From Neptuniibacter caesariensis (GTDB lineage: Bacteria > Pseudomonadota > Gammaproteobacteria > Pseudomonadales > Balneatricaceae): 64,000 bases of DNA. Made by a program: the position numbers and the translations under genes. Below the pieces are notes generated by a model. The model saw only the letters and a program-made list of their open reading frames with translations, had not been told where the DNA came from and did not search any database. The stretch covers positions 596,287-660,286 of the forward strand of contig NZ_CH724127.1 of NCBI RefSeq assembly GCF_000153345.1, in the 5' to 3' direction. Shown here in pieces: positions 52,071 through 60,451 of this stretch; the first letter of the stretch is position 1, and each line of letters opens with the position of its first letter.

Positions 52071-53165
52071 CTAGTTTGTCTTTGTCGGCATCATGCCACA
52101 TTGTTTTAGCAGATTCTGCCAGGCCTGGGTATGTTTATCTCTTGCATTGATATAGTCCATCCAAATACTTCCCTGAGATGATTGAGAAACGACCTGTGTC
52201 ACGTATTGTTCCATGCTGCCATGAATAGGGACATTTAGCCCAGCTAAACGTTCATATATTTTTAACTGCAGCTTTAACCATCTATCTGAATAGCGATGGC
52301 TTTGGGCAATGTAGGGCTGTACTTCGCCAATGTAGTACTTGTAAAACACATTACGCATGATTTGGGCCTGATTGCCAGGGCGTTGATTAAAGCATAACGG
52401 TCTGCCACTGAGGCGAAGGTTGATCATATCAGTCGCCTGGCTTAGCTTCGAGGTCAGAAGTTCCAGCGAGCTGAACAGTTTGGGACCTGAGTTGTTAACA
52501 AAGAGAACCTTATATGCTTCTTCAAGTTGAATAAGCTGGGCCTGATCGCTTTGAGGTTTGAAGAAGTCCTGCTGTAGAAAGTCAGAAATTTGTTTCAAGG
52601 CATTGATGCTTGCTGAAGTGCTAGCATCATCTTGCAGAGGTAAGGGCTGAAACTTCCGGCTAAAGTTTTTTTCGATACTTTCCGATGTATAGATACCGTT
52701 CCAGACTTCCTTGAAAATATGTCGGGTTTTGATGGAGTAAAGCTCTGAGGTTAGCGTTATTAATTCCTGATCAGGGTTGCTCATTGCTTCAAGTCTGGTG
52801 ATGCAGTGGTTTAGGCGTTTCAGAAATTCTATTTCGTAGCGCATTTTTAAAGAGGGGCGATAAACTTTTCCCAGTGAGCTATTACGTTCGGCAATTAGAG
52901 AAGTAAGCTGGCACTCTTTAAGCTTTAGGACATCAAGTAAGCCCTCTCTCATATCAGGAATTTCAATTTTCCTATTCCGGCGGTGGGGGAATAAGGGACG
53001 TACAGGAATGTCTATCTTTTCACCTTGTTCAACATCTATAGCGTTACTCAACCTATAGAGATAGTTGTCCAGCATTGCTTCAGGCGAATGATCAGAGCAG
53101 CCATAAAGAGATAAGCTGATCAATGAGATGAGCAGGAATTTAATGGGCTTTATAAAGTGAGTCAT
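52071..53165 (-). CDS. DUF3080 family lipoprotein
   Basis: 364 residues. A signal peptide with the lipobox SLYGC (Cys23) makes it a lipoprotein. The rest is mostly helical, with conserved cysteines (for example KLKECQLTSLIAERNSSLGKV) and RLSGRPLCFNQRPGNQAQIM. DUF3080 proteins sit in gammaproteobacteria next to a MATE exporter, as here; function unknown. The start directly abuts the MATE stop (TAG then ATG), implying co-translation. Also upstream of lapG on the same strand with 25 bp between. Confidence 0.83.
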   Translation of the reverse strand: MTHFIKPIKFLLISLISLSLYGCSDHSPEAMLDNYLYRLSNAIDVEQGEKIDIPVRPLFPHRRNRKIEIPDMREGLLDVLKLKECQLTSLIAERNSSLGKVYRPSLKMRYEIEFLKRLNHCITRLEAMSNPDQELITLTSELYSIKTRHIFKEVWNGIYTSESIEKNFSRKFQPLPLQDDASTSASINALKQISDFLQQDFFKPQSDQAQLIQLEEAYKVLFVNNSGPKLFSSLELLTSKLSQATDMINLRLSGRPLCFNQRPGNQAQIMRNVFYKYYIGEVQPYIAQSHRYSDRWLKLQLKIYERLAGLNVPIHGSMEQYVTQVVSQSSQGSIWMDYINARDKHTQAWQNLLKQCGMMPTKTN

Positions 53166-54515
53166 CTAGTGGCTAGGCTCAGGGTTTCTGCTTCTCCACA
53201 ATAATCGAGTAAATAACAGTATAGCGCCGATAGTCAGGCCTATGAGTAAGCCTACCCAAAAACCTAATGGTCCCATTGGCTCTGTGATTAACTCTGTTTT
53301 GCCCAGAATATATCCTGCGGGTAATCCTACCAGCCAGTAGGCAATAAAGACCAATAGCAGTGGGATGGCAGTATCTTTGTAACCACGCAGAACGCCTGAA
53401 CAAGTGATCTGTATTGCATCTGAGAACTGAAACAGTGCTGCAACGATTAGCAGGGTGCTAGCAATCTGAATGATCTGCTCGCTCTCTGTATAGAGAGAGG
53501 CAATGGGTACTGCAAACAATGCCATCAGAGCTGAGCTAAACAGGGCAAGGGTAAGCGTGATCATCAGGCCGGTAAAGGCTGTATACTTGGCTGCAGTGAA
53601 GTTTTGTGCTCCCAGGCTATGGCCTACATGAATAGTCAGGGCGAGTGAAATACTGAGCGGTAACATAAAAATGAGCCCGGTAAAGCTAATTGTGATCTGA
53701 TGTGCGGCTATCATTACTTCACCCAGATCAGCTAAAAGCAGAGCGATCACAGAAAACATACTCACTTCAATCAGCAACGCTATACCGATGGGGGTGCCCA
53801 GTTTGAGGAACTGTTTAAATTCGTCAGCGGGTGCTAGCTTCCAGTTACAAAACGGTTTGATGCCTCGAAAGGTGGGTGATTTGGTTAAATAGAGAATTCC
53901 GGTAATGCACATGATCCACATGACAAGGGCGGTGGCCCAGCCGCACCCTACGCCTCCCATTTCGGGTAGCCCAAATTTTCCATAAATCAGCACATAATTC
54001 AGTGGAATGTTACAGGCTAGGCCAAGTATAGCTATCTTCATAGCGGGACTGGTTTTGCCAAAACCTTCAATGTAGCTACGTATCAGCTGGTAGAGCAAAA
54101 CAGCAGGGAACCCCCAGGATATAGCTTGCAGGTATCGTGCTGTGAGGTCAGCCAGTTCCTCTGTTACACCCATTAAGTTCAGTAATGGCAAACTGTTATG
54201 CAGCAATATGATTGAGATAAGGCTTAGTACACCAGCTATCAGCATGCCCAGATGAAGGGATGTTTTGGTTTGTTCTTCCCGACCACCACCAACCAGATGC
54301 GCAACGATAGGTGTTGTTGCCATCAGAAGGCCTTGGCTAGCCAGAAAAAGCGGTAACCATATACCTGAGCCTAATGCGATCGCTGCCAGGTCGGTTGAGC
54401 TGTAGCGTCCGGACATCAGTGTATCTACAAAGCCCATTGAGGTTTGGGCCAGCTGAGCAATGATTATTGGCAAGCCTAGTGCAAATATGCGCTGGATTTC
54501 TGCAGTGCGTTTCAG
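53166..54515 (-). CDS. norM: MATE family efflux transporter, probable CTG start
   Basis: 449 residues if started at CTG 54515. Twelve membrane helices; LPIIIAQLAQTSMGFVDTLMSG, PIVAHLVGGG and WGFPAVLLYQLIRSYIEGFGK are MATE signatures. The first ATG/GTG/TTG-type codon (TTG at 54473) would cut into helix 1 and leave out KRTAEIQRIFALG, which aligns with the NorM N terminus. The frame has no other usual start back to a stop; the CTG has GGAG eight bases upstream. Sodium- or proton-driven exporter of cationic drugs in the inner membrane. Symbol by family only. Confidence 0.88.
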   Translation of the reverse strand: MKRTAEIQRIFALGLPIIIAQLAQTSMGFVDTLMSGRYSSTDLAAIALGSGIWLPLFLASQGLLMATTPIVAHLVGGGREEQTKTSLHLGMLIAGVLSLISIILLHNSLPLLNLMGVTEELADLTARYLQAISWGFPAVLLYQLIRSYIEGFGKTSPAMKIAILGLACNIPLNYVLIYGKFGLPEMGGVGCGWATALVMWIMCITGILYLTKSPTFRGIKPFCNWKLAPADEFKQFLKLGTPIGIALLIEVSMFSVIALLLADLGEVMIAAHQITISFTGLIFMLPLSISLALTIHVGHSLGAQNFTAAKYTAFTGLMITLTLALFSSALMALFAVPIASLYTESEQIIQIASTLLIVAALFQFSDAIQITCSGVLRGYKDTAIPLLLVFIAYWLVGLPAGYILGKTELITEPMGPLGFWVGLLIGLTIGAILLFTRLLWRSRNPEPSH

Positions 54516-54930
54516 GGCAGTCGCTCCAGAAAAAAGGTGAGTGCTATCAGCAGGTTGGTTGTTGCAGTTAGCGGGATCTCATAATGAGAAGCTATTTTTG
54601 AGTATTAGTAGGTTAACTTCAAGGCCGAGCCTTATTTAGTCGTCAATTGAGAGCAATTTGGCTTATAAAGGATGGATATTCGACCAATGTTGGATAAATT
54701 ATAAGCAGAAAAAACGGGAAAGCTTGAATTTGGTCATTTTTTTAACATCTTTTTAGGCTATGATCAGATGGCTAGAAAAAGAATACAGCTTGCAAGATTG
54801 ACGGTGGTACTGCATCAGTCCTCCTATTTAGCATGGGTAATTCGTTTTTTCTCAGCTCCAAAGGTCATGAACAAGGACGGTTACCTTGGTTCTGACAAAT
54901 TACTAATGTCCAAATTAGGATGATACAAAT
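54516..54930. other. 415-bp gene-free region upstream of the cold shock gene
   Basis: AT-rich, with no coding potential. Cold shock genes usually have a long structured 5' leader, and this region could include one. A TATGAT-like word is at 54759-54764, but no matching -35 box was found. Confidence 0.4.
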
Positions 54931-55134
54931 ATGGCGACTACTGGCACAGTTAAATGGTTTAATGACGAGAAAGGCTTTGGTTTTATTGAGCAGGAAAATG
55001 GTCCTGACGTTTTTGCGCATTTCTCTGCGATTCAGGGTGATGGATTCAAGAGTCTGGCTGAAGGCCAGAAGGTAGAATTCACCATTACTCAGGGTCAGAA
55101 AGGACCACAAGCAGAGAATATCGTTAAGGTGTAA
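54931..55134 (+). CDS. Cold shock protein, CspA family
   Basis: 67 residues. [17 protein letters not shown] (RNP1) and VFAHFSAI (RNP2) are the nucleic-acid-binding motifs of the CSD fold. It acts as an RNA chaperone in the cytosol. It follows a long untranslated region and ends at a strong terminator, the common single-gene layout. Which paralogue it is cannot be told from sequence. Confidence 0.97.
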   Translation: MATTGTVKWFNDEKGFGFIEQENGPDVFAHFSAIQGDGFKSLAEGQKVEFTITQGQKGPQAENIVKV

Positions 55135-55148
55135 TTCCTGGCGAAGCT

Positions 55149-55180
55149 TAAAAAAAGCAAACCTATGGTTTGCTTTTTTT
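55149..55180 (+). terminator. Rho-independent terminator of the cold shock gene
   Basis: Stem AAAAAAGCAAACC/GGTTTGCTTTTTT with a TAT loop and trailing T run. Confidence 0.93.
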
Positions 55181-55224
55181 ATGCCTGATAGTTTTGATTG
55201 GGTCATTCCATCGTCAGATTACTT

Positions 55225-55458
55225 CTACGATGTACTTTGTTCGAGAAAAGAAAGAATCTGCATCGCTTCTTCTCTATTGTTGCCACAGAAGTCAGGTTCT
55301 GGGGTAAAGGCCGCACAAGCTTTGGGGCGCTCCGGTTTAATAAAGATTTTACAGCGAAAGTCTTCATCCAGGTGCTTGCACCGAATGCCTGCGGGTTTGT
55401 TTAGGGCGTTAATGCTAGGAGCTATACAGCAAGCTCCGCAGTTCTCTCTGCAGTCCAT
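55225..55458 (-). CDS. YkgJ family cysteine cluster protein
   Basis: 77 residues from ATG 55458, which gives MDCRENCGACCIAPS at the start as in other YkgJ proteins; a longer frame from 55509 is less likely. Eight cysteines in CxxC-type groups (CGACC, RCKHLD, FRCKIF, PKACAAF, DFC) suggest an iron or zinc centre. The family is proposed to bind Fe or Zn, function unproven. Convergent with the cold shock gene and followed by the mqo terminator region upstream. Confidence 0.87.
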   Translation of the reverse strand: MDCRENCGACCIAPSINALNKPAGIRCKHLDEDFRCKIFIKPERPKACAAFTPEPDFCGNNREEAMQILSFLEQSTS

Positions 55459-55511
55459 GGAAGTAATTCGAATTAATAAAGTCTCATTATAACGAAAGAG
55501 TTCACCCAATA

Positions 55512-55542
55512 AAAAAGGCCGGTTTGGTAACCGGCCTTTTTC
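55512..55542. terminator. Bidirectional terminator after mqo
   Basis: Stem AAAAGGCCGGTT/AACCGGCCTTTT with a TGGT loop, A and T runs on both sides. It ends mqo on the minus strand, 20 bp after its stop. Confidence 0.93.
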
Positions 55543-55561
55543 GATTCATGATGAATCTGAT

Positions 55562-57112
55562 TTACGCAGCAGTATCAGTGTCTTGATCCTGCAGGCTGTT
55601 GGTTTCAGCCTGCGCTTGAATCTTTTTTACGGTATCAAGCCCCAGTACTTTCAAGTTGTGGCTACGAACTCTATTCAGAAGTTCTGCATCCTGAGTCAGA
55701 TCTTGTCCGTATGATGGAATCATCGCATGGATCTTATCCTGCCACTCAGGTGAAGCCAGTTCTTCCGCGAAGCATTTTTCAACGATACTAATCATCGTTG
55801 CTACCGCAGTTGAAGCACCCGGTGATGCACCAAGTAGCGCAGCCAGCGAGCCATCTTCAGAAGAGATGACTTCAGTGCCAAACTCCAATTTGCCTTTACC
55901 ATTCTCATCTTTTTTGATGATCTGGACTCGTTGCCCAGCAAATGACAGTTCCCAGTCTTCATCCTTAGCATCAGGGAAGAAGTTGCGAAGCGCATCTACG
56001 CGCGCACTATGGGATTGCATCACTTCGCTGATCAGGTATTTGGTCAGGTCCATATTGTTCATGCCAACAGAAAGCATTGGGGCCAGGTTGCCCAAATTGA
56101 TACTTTTTGGCATGTCAAAGATAGAGCCTTTTTTCAGGAATTTAGTAGTAAATCCTGCAAATGGGCCAAACAGAAGCGCTTGCTCACCATTGATCACACG
56201 CGTGTCAAGGTGAGGGACGGACATTGGAGGCGCACCTATCGGAGCAGTGCCGTATACTTTCGCCAAATGCTTTTGAACGATCTCTGGTTTTTTACAAACC
56301 AGCCATTGACCACTTACCGGGAATCCACCATAGCCTTCGCCTTCGGGAATATCAGACTTTTGCAGCAGGGGAAGTGCGCCACCGCCAGCGCCAAGGAAGA
56401 CAAAGCGAGAGTTATAAACTTCTTTTTCGCCGGTCTGGTCGTTTTTCAACGTAACAGTCCAGCCCTTATCGCTGTTCTTCTTCAGATCTTTAACGGTACG
56501 GCTAAGCAGTAGTTCAAAATCATCCTGGCTGTCCAGGAAGTTAACCATGTTGCGTGCTAGGGAGCCGAAGTTGACATCCGACCCATAGCGGACACGGGTT
56601 GCTGCAACTTTCTCATTTGGATCCCGGTTTTCCATAACCAGAGGCATCCACTCTTTTAATGTGTCGTGGTCCTCGCTGTATTCCATATCAGCAAACTGAG
56701 GAGTAACGCTCAGCGTTTCGAAACGCTTGCGCAAAAACTCAACATTACTTTCACCCCAGACAAAACTCTGATGTGGAACCGGATTGATGAACTGTGTAGG
56801 TTCCGGCAGGGCACCCTGCTCAACCAGGTAGGACCAGAATTGTAGGCTCACTTCAAAGGATGCGTTGATAGCGAAAGCTTTAGTTGCATTAATGCTTCCG
56901 TCCTGCATCTGAGGCGTGTAGTTCAATTCACAATAAGCCGCGTGTCCAGTACCGGCATTATTCATACCGTCAGTACTTTCATGTGCGACATGATCGAGGC
57001 GCTCTACCATGCTGATTTTCAGAGATGGGTCCAGCTGCTTGAGCATTACACCAAGTGTAGTACTCATCGCTCCCGCGCCGACTAGCAATACGTCTACTGA
57101 TTTTGTGGTCAT
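55562..57112 (-). CDS. mqo: Malate:quinone oxidoreductase
   Basis: 516 residues. FAD-binding LLVGAGAMSTTLG, MNNAGTGHAAYCELNYTP, PVSGQWLVCKKPEIV and GASPGASTAVATMI are Mqo hallmarks, and the length is right. It oxidises malate to oxaloacetate and passes electrons to the quinone pool at the inner membrane, feeding the same respiratory chain as the cbb3 oxidase. Regulation is suggested by TATAAT 57291-57296 on the minus strand, about 180 bp upstream of the start. Single gene. Confidence 0.96.
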   Translation of the reverse strand: MTTKSVDVLLVGAGAMSTTLGVMLKQLDPSLKISMVERLDHVAHESTDGMNNAGTGHAAYCELNYTPQMQDGSINATKAFAINASFEVSLQFWSYLVEQGALPEPTQFINPVPHQSFVWGESNVEFLRKRFETLSVTPQFADMEYSEDHDTLKEWMPLVMENRDPNEKVAATRVRYGSDVNFGSLARNMVNFLDSQDDFELLLSRTVKDLKKNSDKGWTVTLKNDQTGEKEVYNSRFVFLGAGGGALPLLQKSDIPEGEGYGGFPVSGQWLVCKKPEIVQKHLAKVYGTAPIGAPPMSVPHLDTRVINGEQALLFGPFAGFTTKFLKKGSIFDMPKSINLGNLAPMLSVGMNNMDLTKYLISEVMQSHSARVDALRNFFPDAKDEDWELSFAGQRVQIIKKDENGKGKLEFGTEVISSEDGSLAALLGASPGASTAVATMISIVEKCFAEELASPEWQDKIHAMIPSYGQDLTQDAELLNRVRSHNLKVLGLDTVKKIQAQAETNSLQDQDTDTAA

Positions 57113-57543
57113 AGGAACTTCGCCATTTTTTAATAATAATAATGGTTTTGAAGTAACGCGGATAATAAGGCTTGTGGCCTGAACAGTGATTGGCTGTATT
57201 CAATTCGACTGTCATCAACCGCGACTTCAATCTGCAACCTCAAACATAATTTTATGACAGCTTTGAGATGTTGCAGTGCAGTTGGCGCGAATTATACGGA
57301 TTCTGTCTGTAATGTCTTGGGCAATTGGGTTAAAGGTGTTAGCAATTTGGCTTAGATTTAACCTAAAGTATTACTTATTAGGGCTTAAGTACCAGAATTT
57401 AAATAATTTTTATTTTTTATAGGTATATGTATATATCTAATTCTCATAAAAGGGTTCTGAAGGATTTATTCTGTTCTCGTCATTTACATCTATTAATAGC
57501 TGGTCTAGTCTGCCGGTCAAAATTCAAGGGCGTGGGGTGTTAA
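57113..57543. promoter_or_regulatory. Divergent region between mqo and the SUKH gene
   Basis: 431 bp without genes, strongly AT-rich in its second half. On the minus strand TATAAT (57291-57296) is preceded 16 bp upstream by AAGACA (57313-57318), a possible mqo promoter. Nothing else was recognised. Confidence 0.35.
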
Positions 57544-57945
57544 ATGGAAGATATTATTGAATTACTGCGTGAAAAAAATGCTGAGGTACCTGTACCTCTC
57601 GATCTGCCTGATGAAGATGATCTGGTTGAAATTGAAGAGCAGATTCTCATTTCGTTGCCCGATGAATATAAGTTTTTCCTACTCGAGGTGAGTGATGTAG
57701 TGTTCGGTTCGATAGAACCAGCTACGGTGACTGATAGCTCTTCACATACCTTTTTACCAGAAATGGCTGCGACTGCGTGGGATAGGGGAATGCCAAGAGA
57801 GTTTATCCCCATCTGTGAGCATGCTACTGGATACTACTGTATCACTCAGGAGGCAGAGATTTTACGTTGGCAGTTTGGTGATGGGATTGTTGATGAATGG
57901 CCATCGATCTGGAATTGGGCAAAAGAAGTGTGGCTGGAGAGCTAA
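57544..57945 (+). CDS. SMI1/KNR4 (SUKH) family protein
   Basis: 133 residues. The SUKH fold is supported by EIEEQILISLPDEYKFFLLEVSDV near the start and ATGYYCITQEAEILRWQFG and EWPSIWNWAKEVW at the end. SUKH proteins are often immunity proteins against polymorphic toxins but also occur as general scaffolds. No toxin gene is adjacent. It is followed two bases later by a TPR-like gene with its own ribosome binding site, so the pair is one unit. Confidence 0.85.
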   Translation: MEDIIELLREKNAEVPVPLDLPDEDDLVEIEEQILISLPDEYKFFLLEVSDVVFGSIEPATVTDSSSHTFLPEMAATAWDRGMPREFIPICEHATGYYCITQEAEILRWQFGDGIVDEWPSIWNWAKEVWLES

Positions 57946-57947
57946 TA

Positions 57948-58358
57948 ATGAGTTCAAAACTATTTCGCCAAGTAGAAGAGTTGGCTGAGGCTATGTTACA
58001 AGCTGCTGAAGCCGATGCTGAAACGCAGTTTTATGCTTTGTATGTGGATCTTAAGCAATTGTGTGAGGCTGCAAGTGGAAAAAAATCTGAGCACCCTGTT
58101 CTTTGGGAAACGCTTGCTGATTTCACTGAAGAGAATGATGAGGCTATTCGCTTTTACGAAAAAGCTTATCTGCTGGCGGATGCGCAAAAAGAGAATGAAT
58201 ACAAAGCGTCGATAAAGTTCTCTATGGCATGCCGCTTTCAAGAGATGGAAAAGCAGAATGAAGCATTAGAAGCGGTGGAACAAGCCGGCAAGTTTGCAAG
58301 CTTCACCGAAGATGATGAGCTAAAGCAGGATATAGTGGAGCTACGAGAGCAGCTTTAA
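57948..58358 (+). CDS. TPR-like helical repeat protein
   Basis: 136 residues from ATG 57948 (ribosome binding site CTGGAG eight bases before). Helical pairs with WETLADFTEENDEAIRFYEKAYLLAD and ACRFQEMEKQNEALEAVEQAGKF fit two to three tetratricopeptide-type repeats. No other family is recognised. It begins two bases after the SUKH stop and ends at a strong terminator, so it probably partners with the SUKH protein. Confidence 0.78.
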   Translation: MSSKLFRQVEELAEAMLQAAEADAETQFYALYVDLKQLCEAASGKKSEHPVLWETLADFTEENDEAIRFYEKAYLLADAQKENEYKASIKFSMACRFQEMEKQNEALEAVEQAGKFASFTEDDELKQDIVELREQL

Positions 58359-58375
58359 TCGATCAAAACAGACAT

Positions 58376-58407
58376 AAAAAAACGGAGCTATCAGCTCCGT
58401 TTTTTTA
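58376..58407. terminator. Bidirectional Rho-independent terminator
   Basis: Stem ACGGAGCT/AGCTCCGT with an ATC loop, A7 before and T7 after. It separates the convergent TPR and phaC genes and can serve both. Confidence 0.94.
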
Positions 58408-58420
58408 TTTTGGCAAGCTA

Positions 58421-60181
58421 TTAATCGATACGTACAGCGACATAACGACCTGGAGCGTCTTCTATCGCTTTGTAGGTGTCGTTACCTGGCGCTTTCGGTG
58501 CCGGAACTTTTTTGCCTGCGCGTCGCTTCAGCCACTCAGCCCAGTGAGGCCACCATGAACCTTCCTGACGTTCTGCAGTTTCAAACCATTTCTCAGAACC
58601 TTCGCCCAGCTCACCGTTGATCCAGTAGTTTCGACGGTTTTTTGAGGCAGGGTTGATAACGCCTGCAACGTGACCACTTGCACCTAGTACAAATTCATTC
58701 TTACCTTTAAGAAGCTCCGTACCTGAGAAAGTGCCTTTCCAAGGTGCGATATGGTCTTCGATAGTAGACAGGAAGTAGCAAGGGATTTTGATTTTGCTCA
58801 AATCGATCTTTTCACCGCAAAGCGAAATCTGATCTTTCTGAGTCAGGCCGTTTTCCATGTACATTTTATTGATGTAGAACGTGTACATATCCGCCGGAAG
58901 ATTGGTCGAATCGCTGTTCCAGTAAAGGATGTCAAACGGAGGAGGCGTCTGGCCTTTCAGATAGTTATTAACTACATAGGACCAGATCAGGTCATTGGCG
59001 CGGAGCATGTTGAATGATGTTGCCAGCTCGCGACCGCTGAGGAAGCCCTGATTCTCAACTTTCTCTTCTAACTGTTTAACTTGCTGTTCATCGATAAATA
59101 CACCAATGTCACCTGGATCGGTGAAATCCATTAATGTCGTGAAGAATGTAGCGGAAGCAATGGAGGCATCCTTACGGGCAGCCATCACAGCCAGGGATGT
59201 AGCTAGCAGAGTACCACCAACGCACCATGCGACAGCATTGATCTTATCTTCACCGGAGATCTCTTTTACAACACGAGTTGCTTCCAGGATGCCCTTCTCG
59301 ACATAGTCATCCCACGAAATGTGGCCCTGCTCTTCGCTTGGGTTTGCCCAGGAAACCAGGAAGGTTGTCTGACCCTGATCGACACAGTATTTAACGTAAG
59401 AGTTATGTTCCTGCAGATCAAGAATATAGAACTTGTTGATCATTGGCGGAACGATCATCGTCGGACGAGAGAATGTTTCTTCAGTGGTTGGTTTGTACTG
59501 AATCAACTGGAACATCTCGTTTTCAAAGACAACAGTGCCTTCTGTCGTCGCGATGTTTTCGCCGAGTTTGAATGCGGTCTCATCGGTCATGGAGATGCGA
59601 CCCTTTTCGGAATCAGTCAGTAGATTCTTAAGGCCGTCTACAAGGCTCTGACCCTTGGTTTCAAGTGCTTGCTGAAGTACTTCAGGGTTAGTTGCCGCGA
59701 AGTTGGTTGGAGACATCGCATCGATATACTGTTGCGTGTAAAACTCCAGCTTTTTCTGTTCCTTATCGGACAGGTTGGCGTTTGAGGCCATCTCCTGAAG
59801 CAGTTTAGAGCTCAGAAGGTAAGATTGTTTGATGTAGTCGAAAACGGGGTTCTTTGACCATTCTTCAGCCTGGAAACGACGGTCGCCGCGGGCAGGTTCA
59901 GCTACAGCGTTATCTGTTTTTCCAGTGAGTAAGTTGGTCCAAAGGTTAATCTGACTCTGTTGATAATCTGTGATCGCGCGAATCCAGACAGTTGGGTCTT
60001 CCCAGGAGCGATTAGCCAGCTCAGTCCATGACTGAGTGAATTGAGTAAAGATGTCGTCGCCACCTGATTGAGAGAACATCTCCAGAACTTTTTGGGTTTC
60101 CGTGTTCAGGTAGTCAATAAACTCCTGAGGGTTGGAGAGTAGATTGCTATTGTTGTCCATTGATTCGCCTTTCTTTGTCAT
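58421..60181 (-). CDS. phaC: Class I polyhydroxyalkanoate synthase
   Basis: 586 residues from ATG 60181 (AAGGA five bases upstream); the frame is open 21 codons further and another ATG exists at 60160. The lipase-like box is AWCVGGT with the catalytic Cys (Cys320, close to Cys319 of the Cupriavidus enzyme), then EDHIAPW (Asp) and SGHVAGV (His). It polymerises hydroxyacyl-CoA into storage granules. No phaA/phaB/phaP genes are adjacent, so precursor supply is encoded elsewhere. Confidence 0.95.
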   Translation of the reverse strand: MTKKGESMDNNSNLLSNPQEFIDYLNTETQKVLEMFSQSGGDDIFTQFTQSWTELANRSWEDPTVWIRAITDYQQSQINLWTNLLTGKTDNAVAEPARGDRRFQAEEWSKNPVFDYIKQSYLLSSKLLQEMASNANLSDKEQKKLEFYTQQYIDAMSPTNFAATNPEVLQQALETKGQSLVDGLKNLLTDSEKGRISMTDETAFKLGENIATTEGTVVFENEMFQLIQYKPTTEETFSRPTMIVPPMINKFYILDLQEHNSYVKYCVDQGQTTFLVSWANPSEEQGHISWDDYVEKGILEATRVVKEISGEDKINAVAWCVGGTLLATSLAVMAARKDASIASATFFTTLMDFTDPGDIGVFIDEQQVKQLEEKVENQGFLSGRELATSFNMLRANDLIWSYVVNNYLKGQTPPPFDILYWNSDSTNLPADMYTFYINKMYMENGLTQKDQISLCGEKIDLSKIKIPCYFLSTIEDHIAPWKGTFSGTELLKGKNEFVLGASGHVAGVINPASKNRRNYWINGELGEGSEKWFETAERQEGSWWPHWAEWLKRRAGKKVPAPKAPGNDTYKAIEDAPGRYVAVRID

Positions 60182-60397
60182 ATCCGTCCTTCCATCTTCT
60201 TTAGCATCACATCTTTGTAAGATATTGAGGCGGGAATTACACAATTTTCACAGGGATTTCAGATTATTCTTGCTTCCGTTCGATTGCAAGAGCATGAAAT
60301 GTTGTTTATGCATATTCTCTTGTGCGGCGCAATGTATCAAGGTATCCCTTGGTCGATCACACTAAGGTGTTAGGGAAACTACTTAAAAATTCCTACA

Positions 60398-60423
60398 AAG
60401 TGGACTGGATTTAGTCCACTTTG
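60398..60423. terminator. Hairpin after the chemoreceptor gene
   Basis: AAAGTGGACT/AGTCCACTTT with a six-base loop, 29 bp after the receptor stop. Only short T stretches follow, so termination is moderate. The 270-bp gap upstream of phaC holds nothing else recognised. Confidence 0.5.
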
Positions 60424-60451
60424 TTGGTTTTTCCAGCTAACAGGCTGCCCA

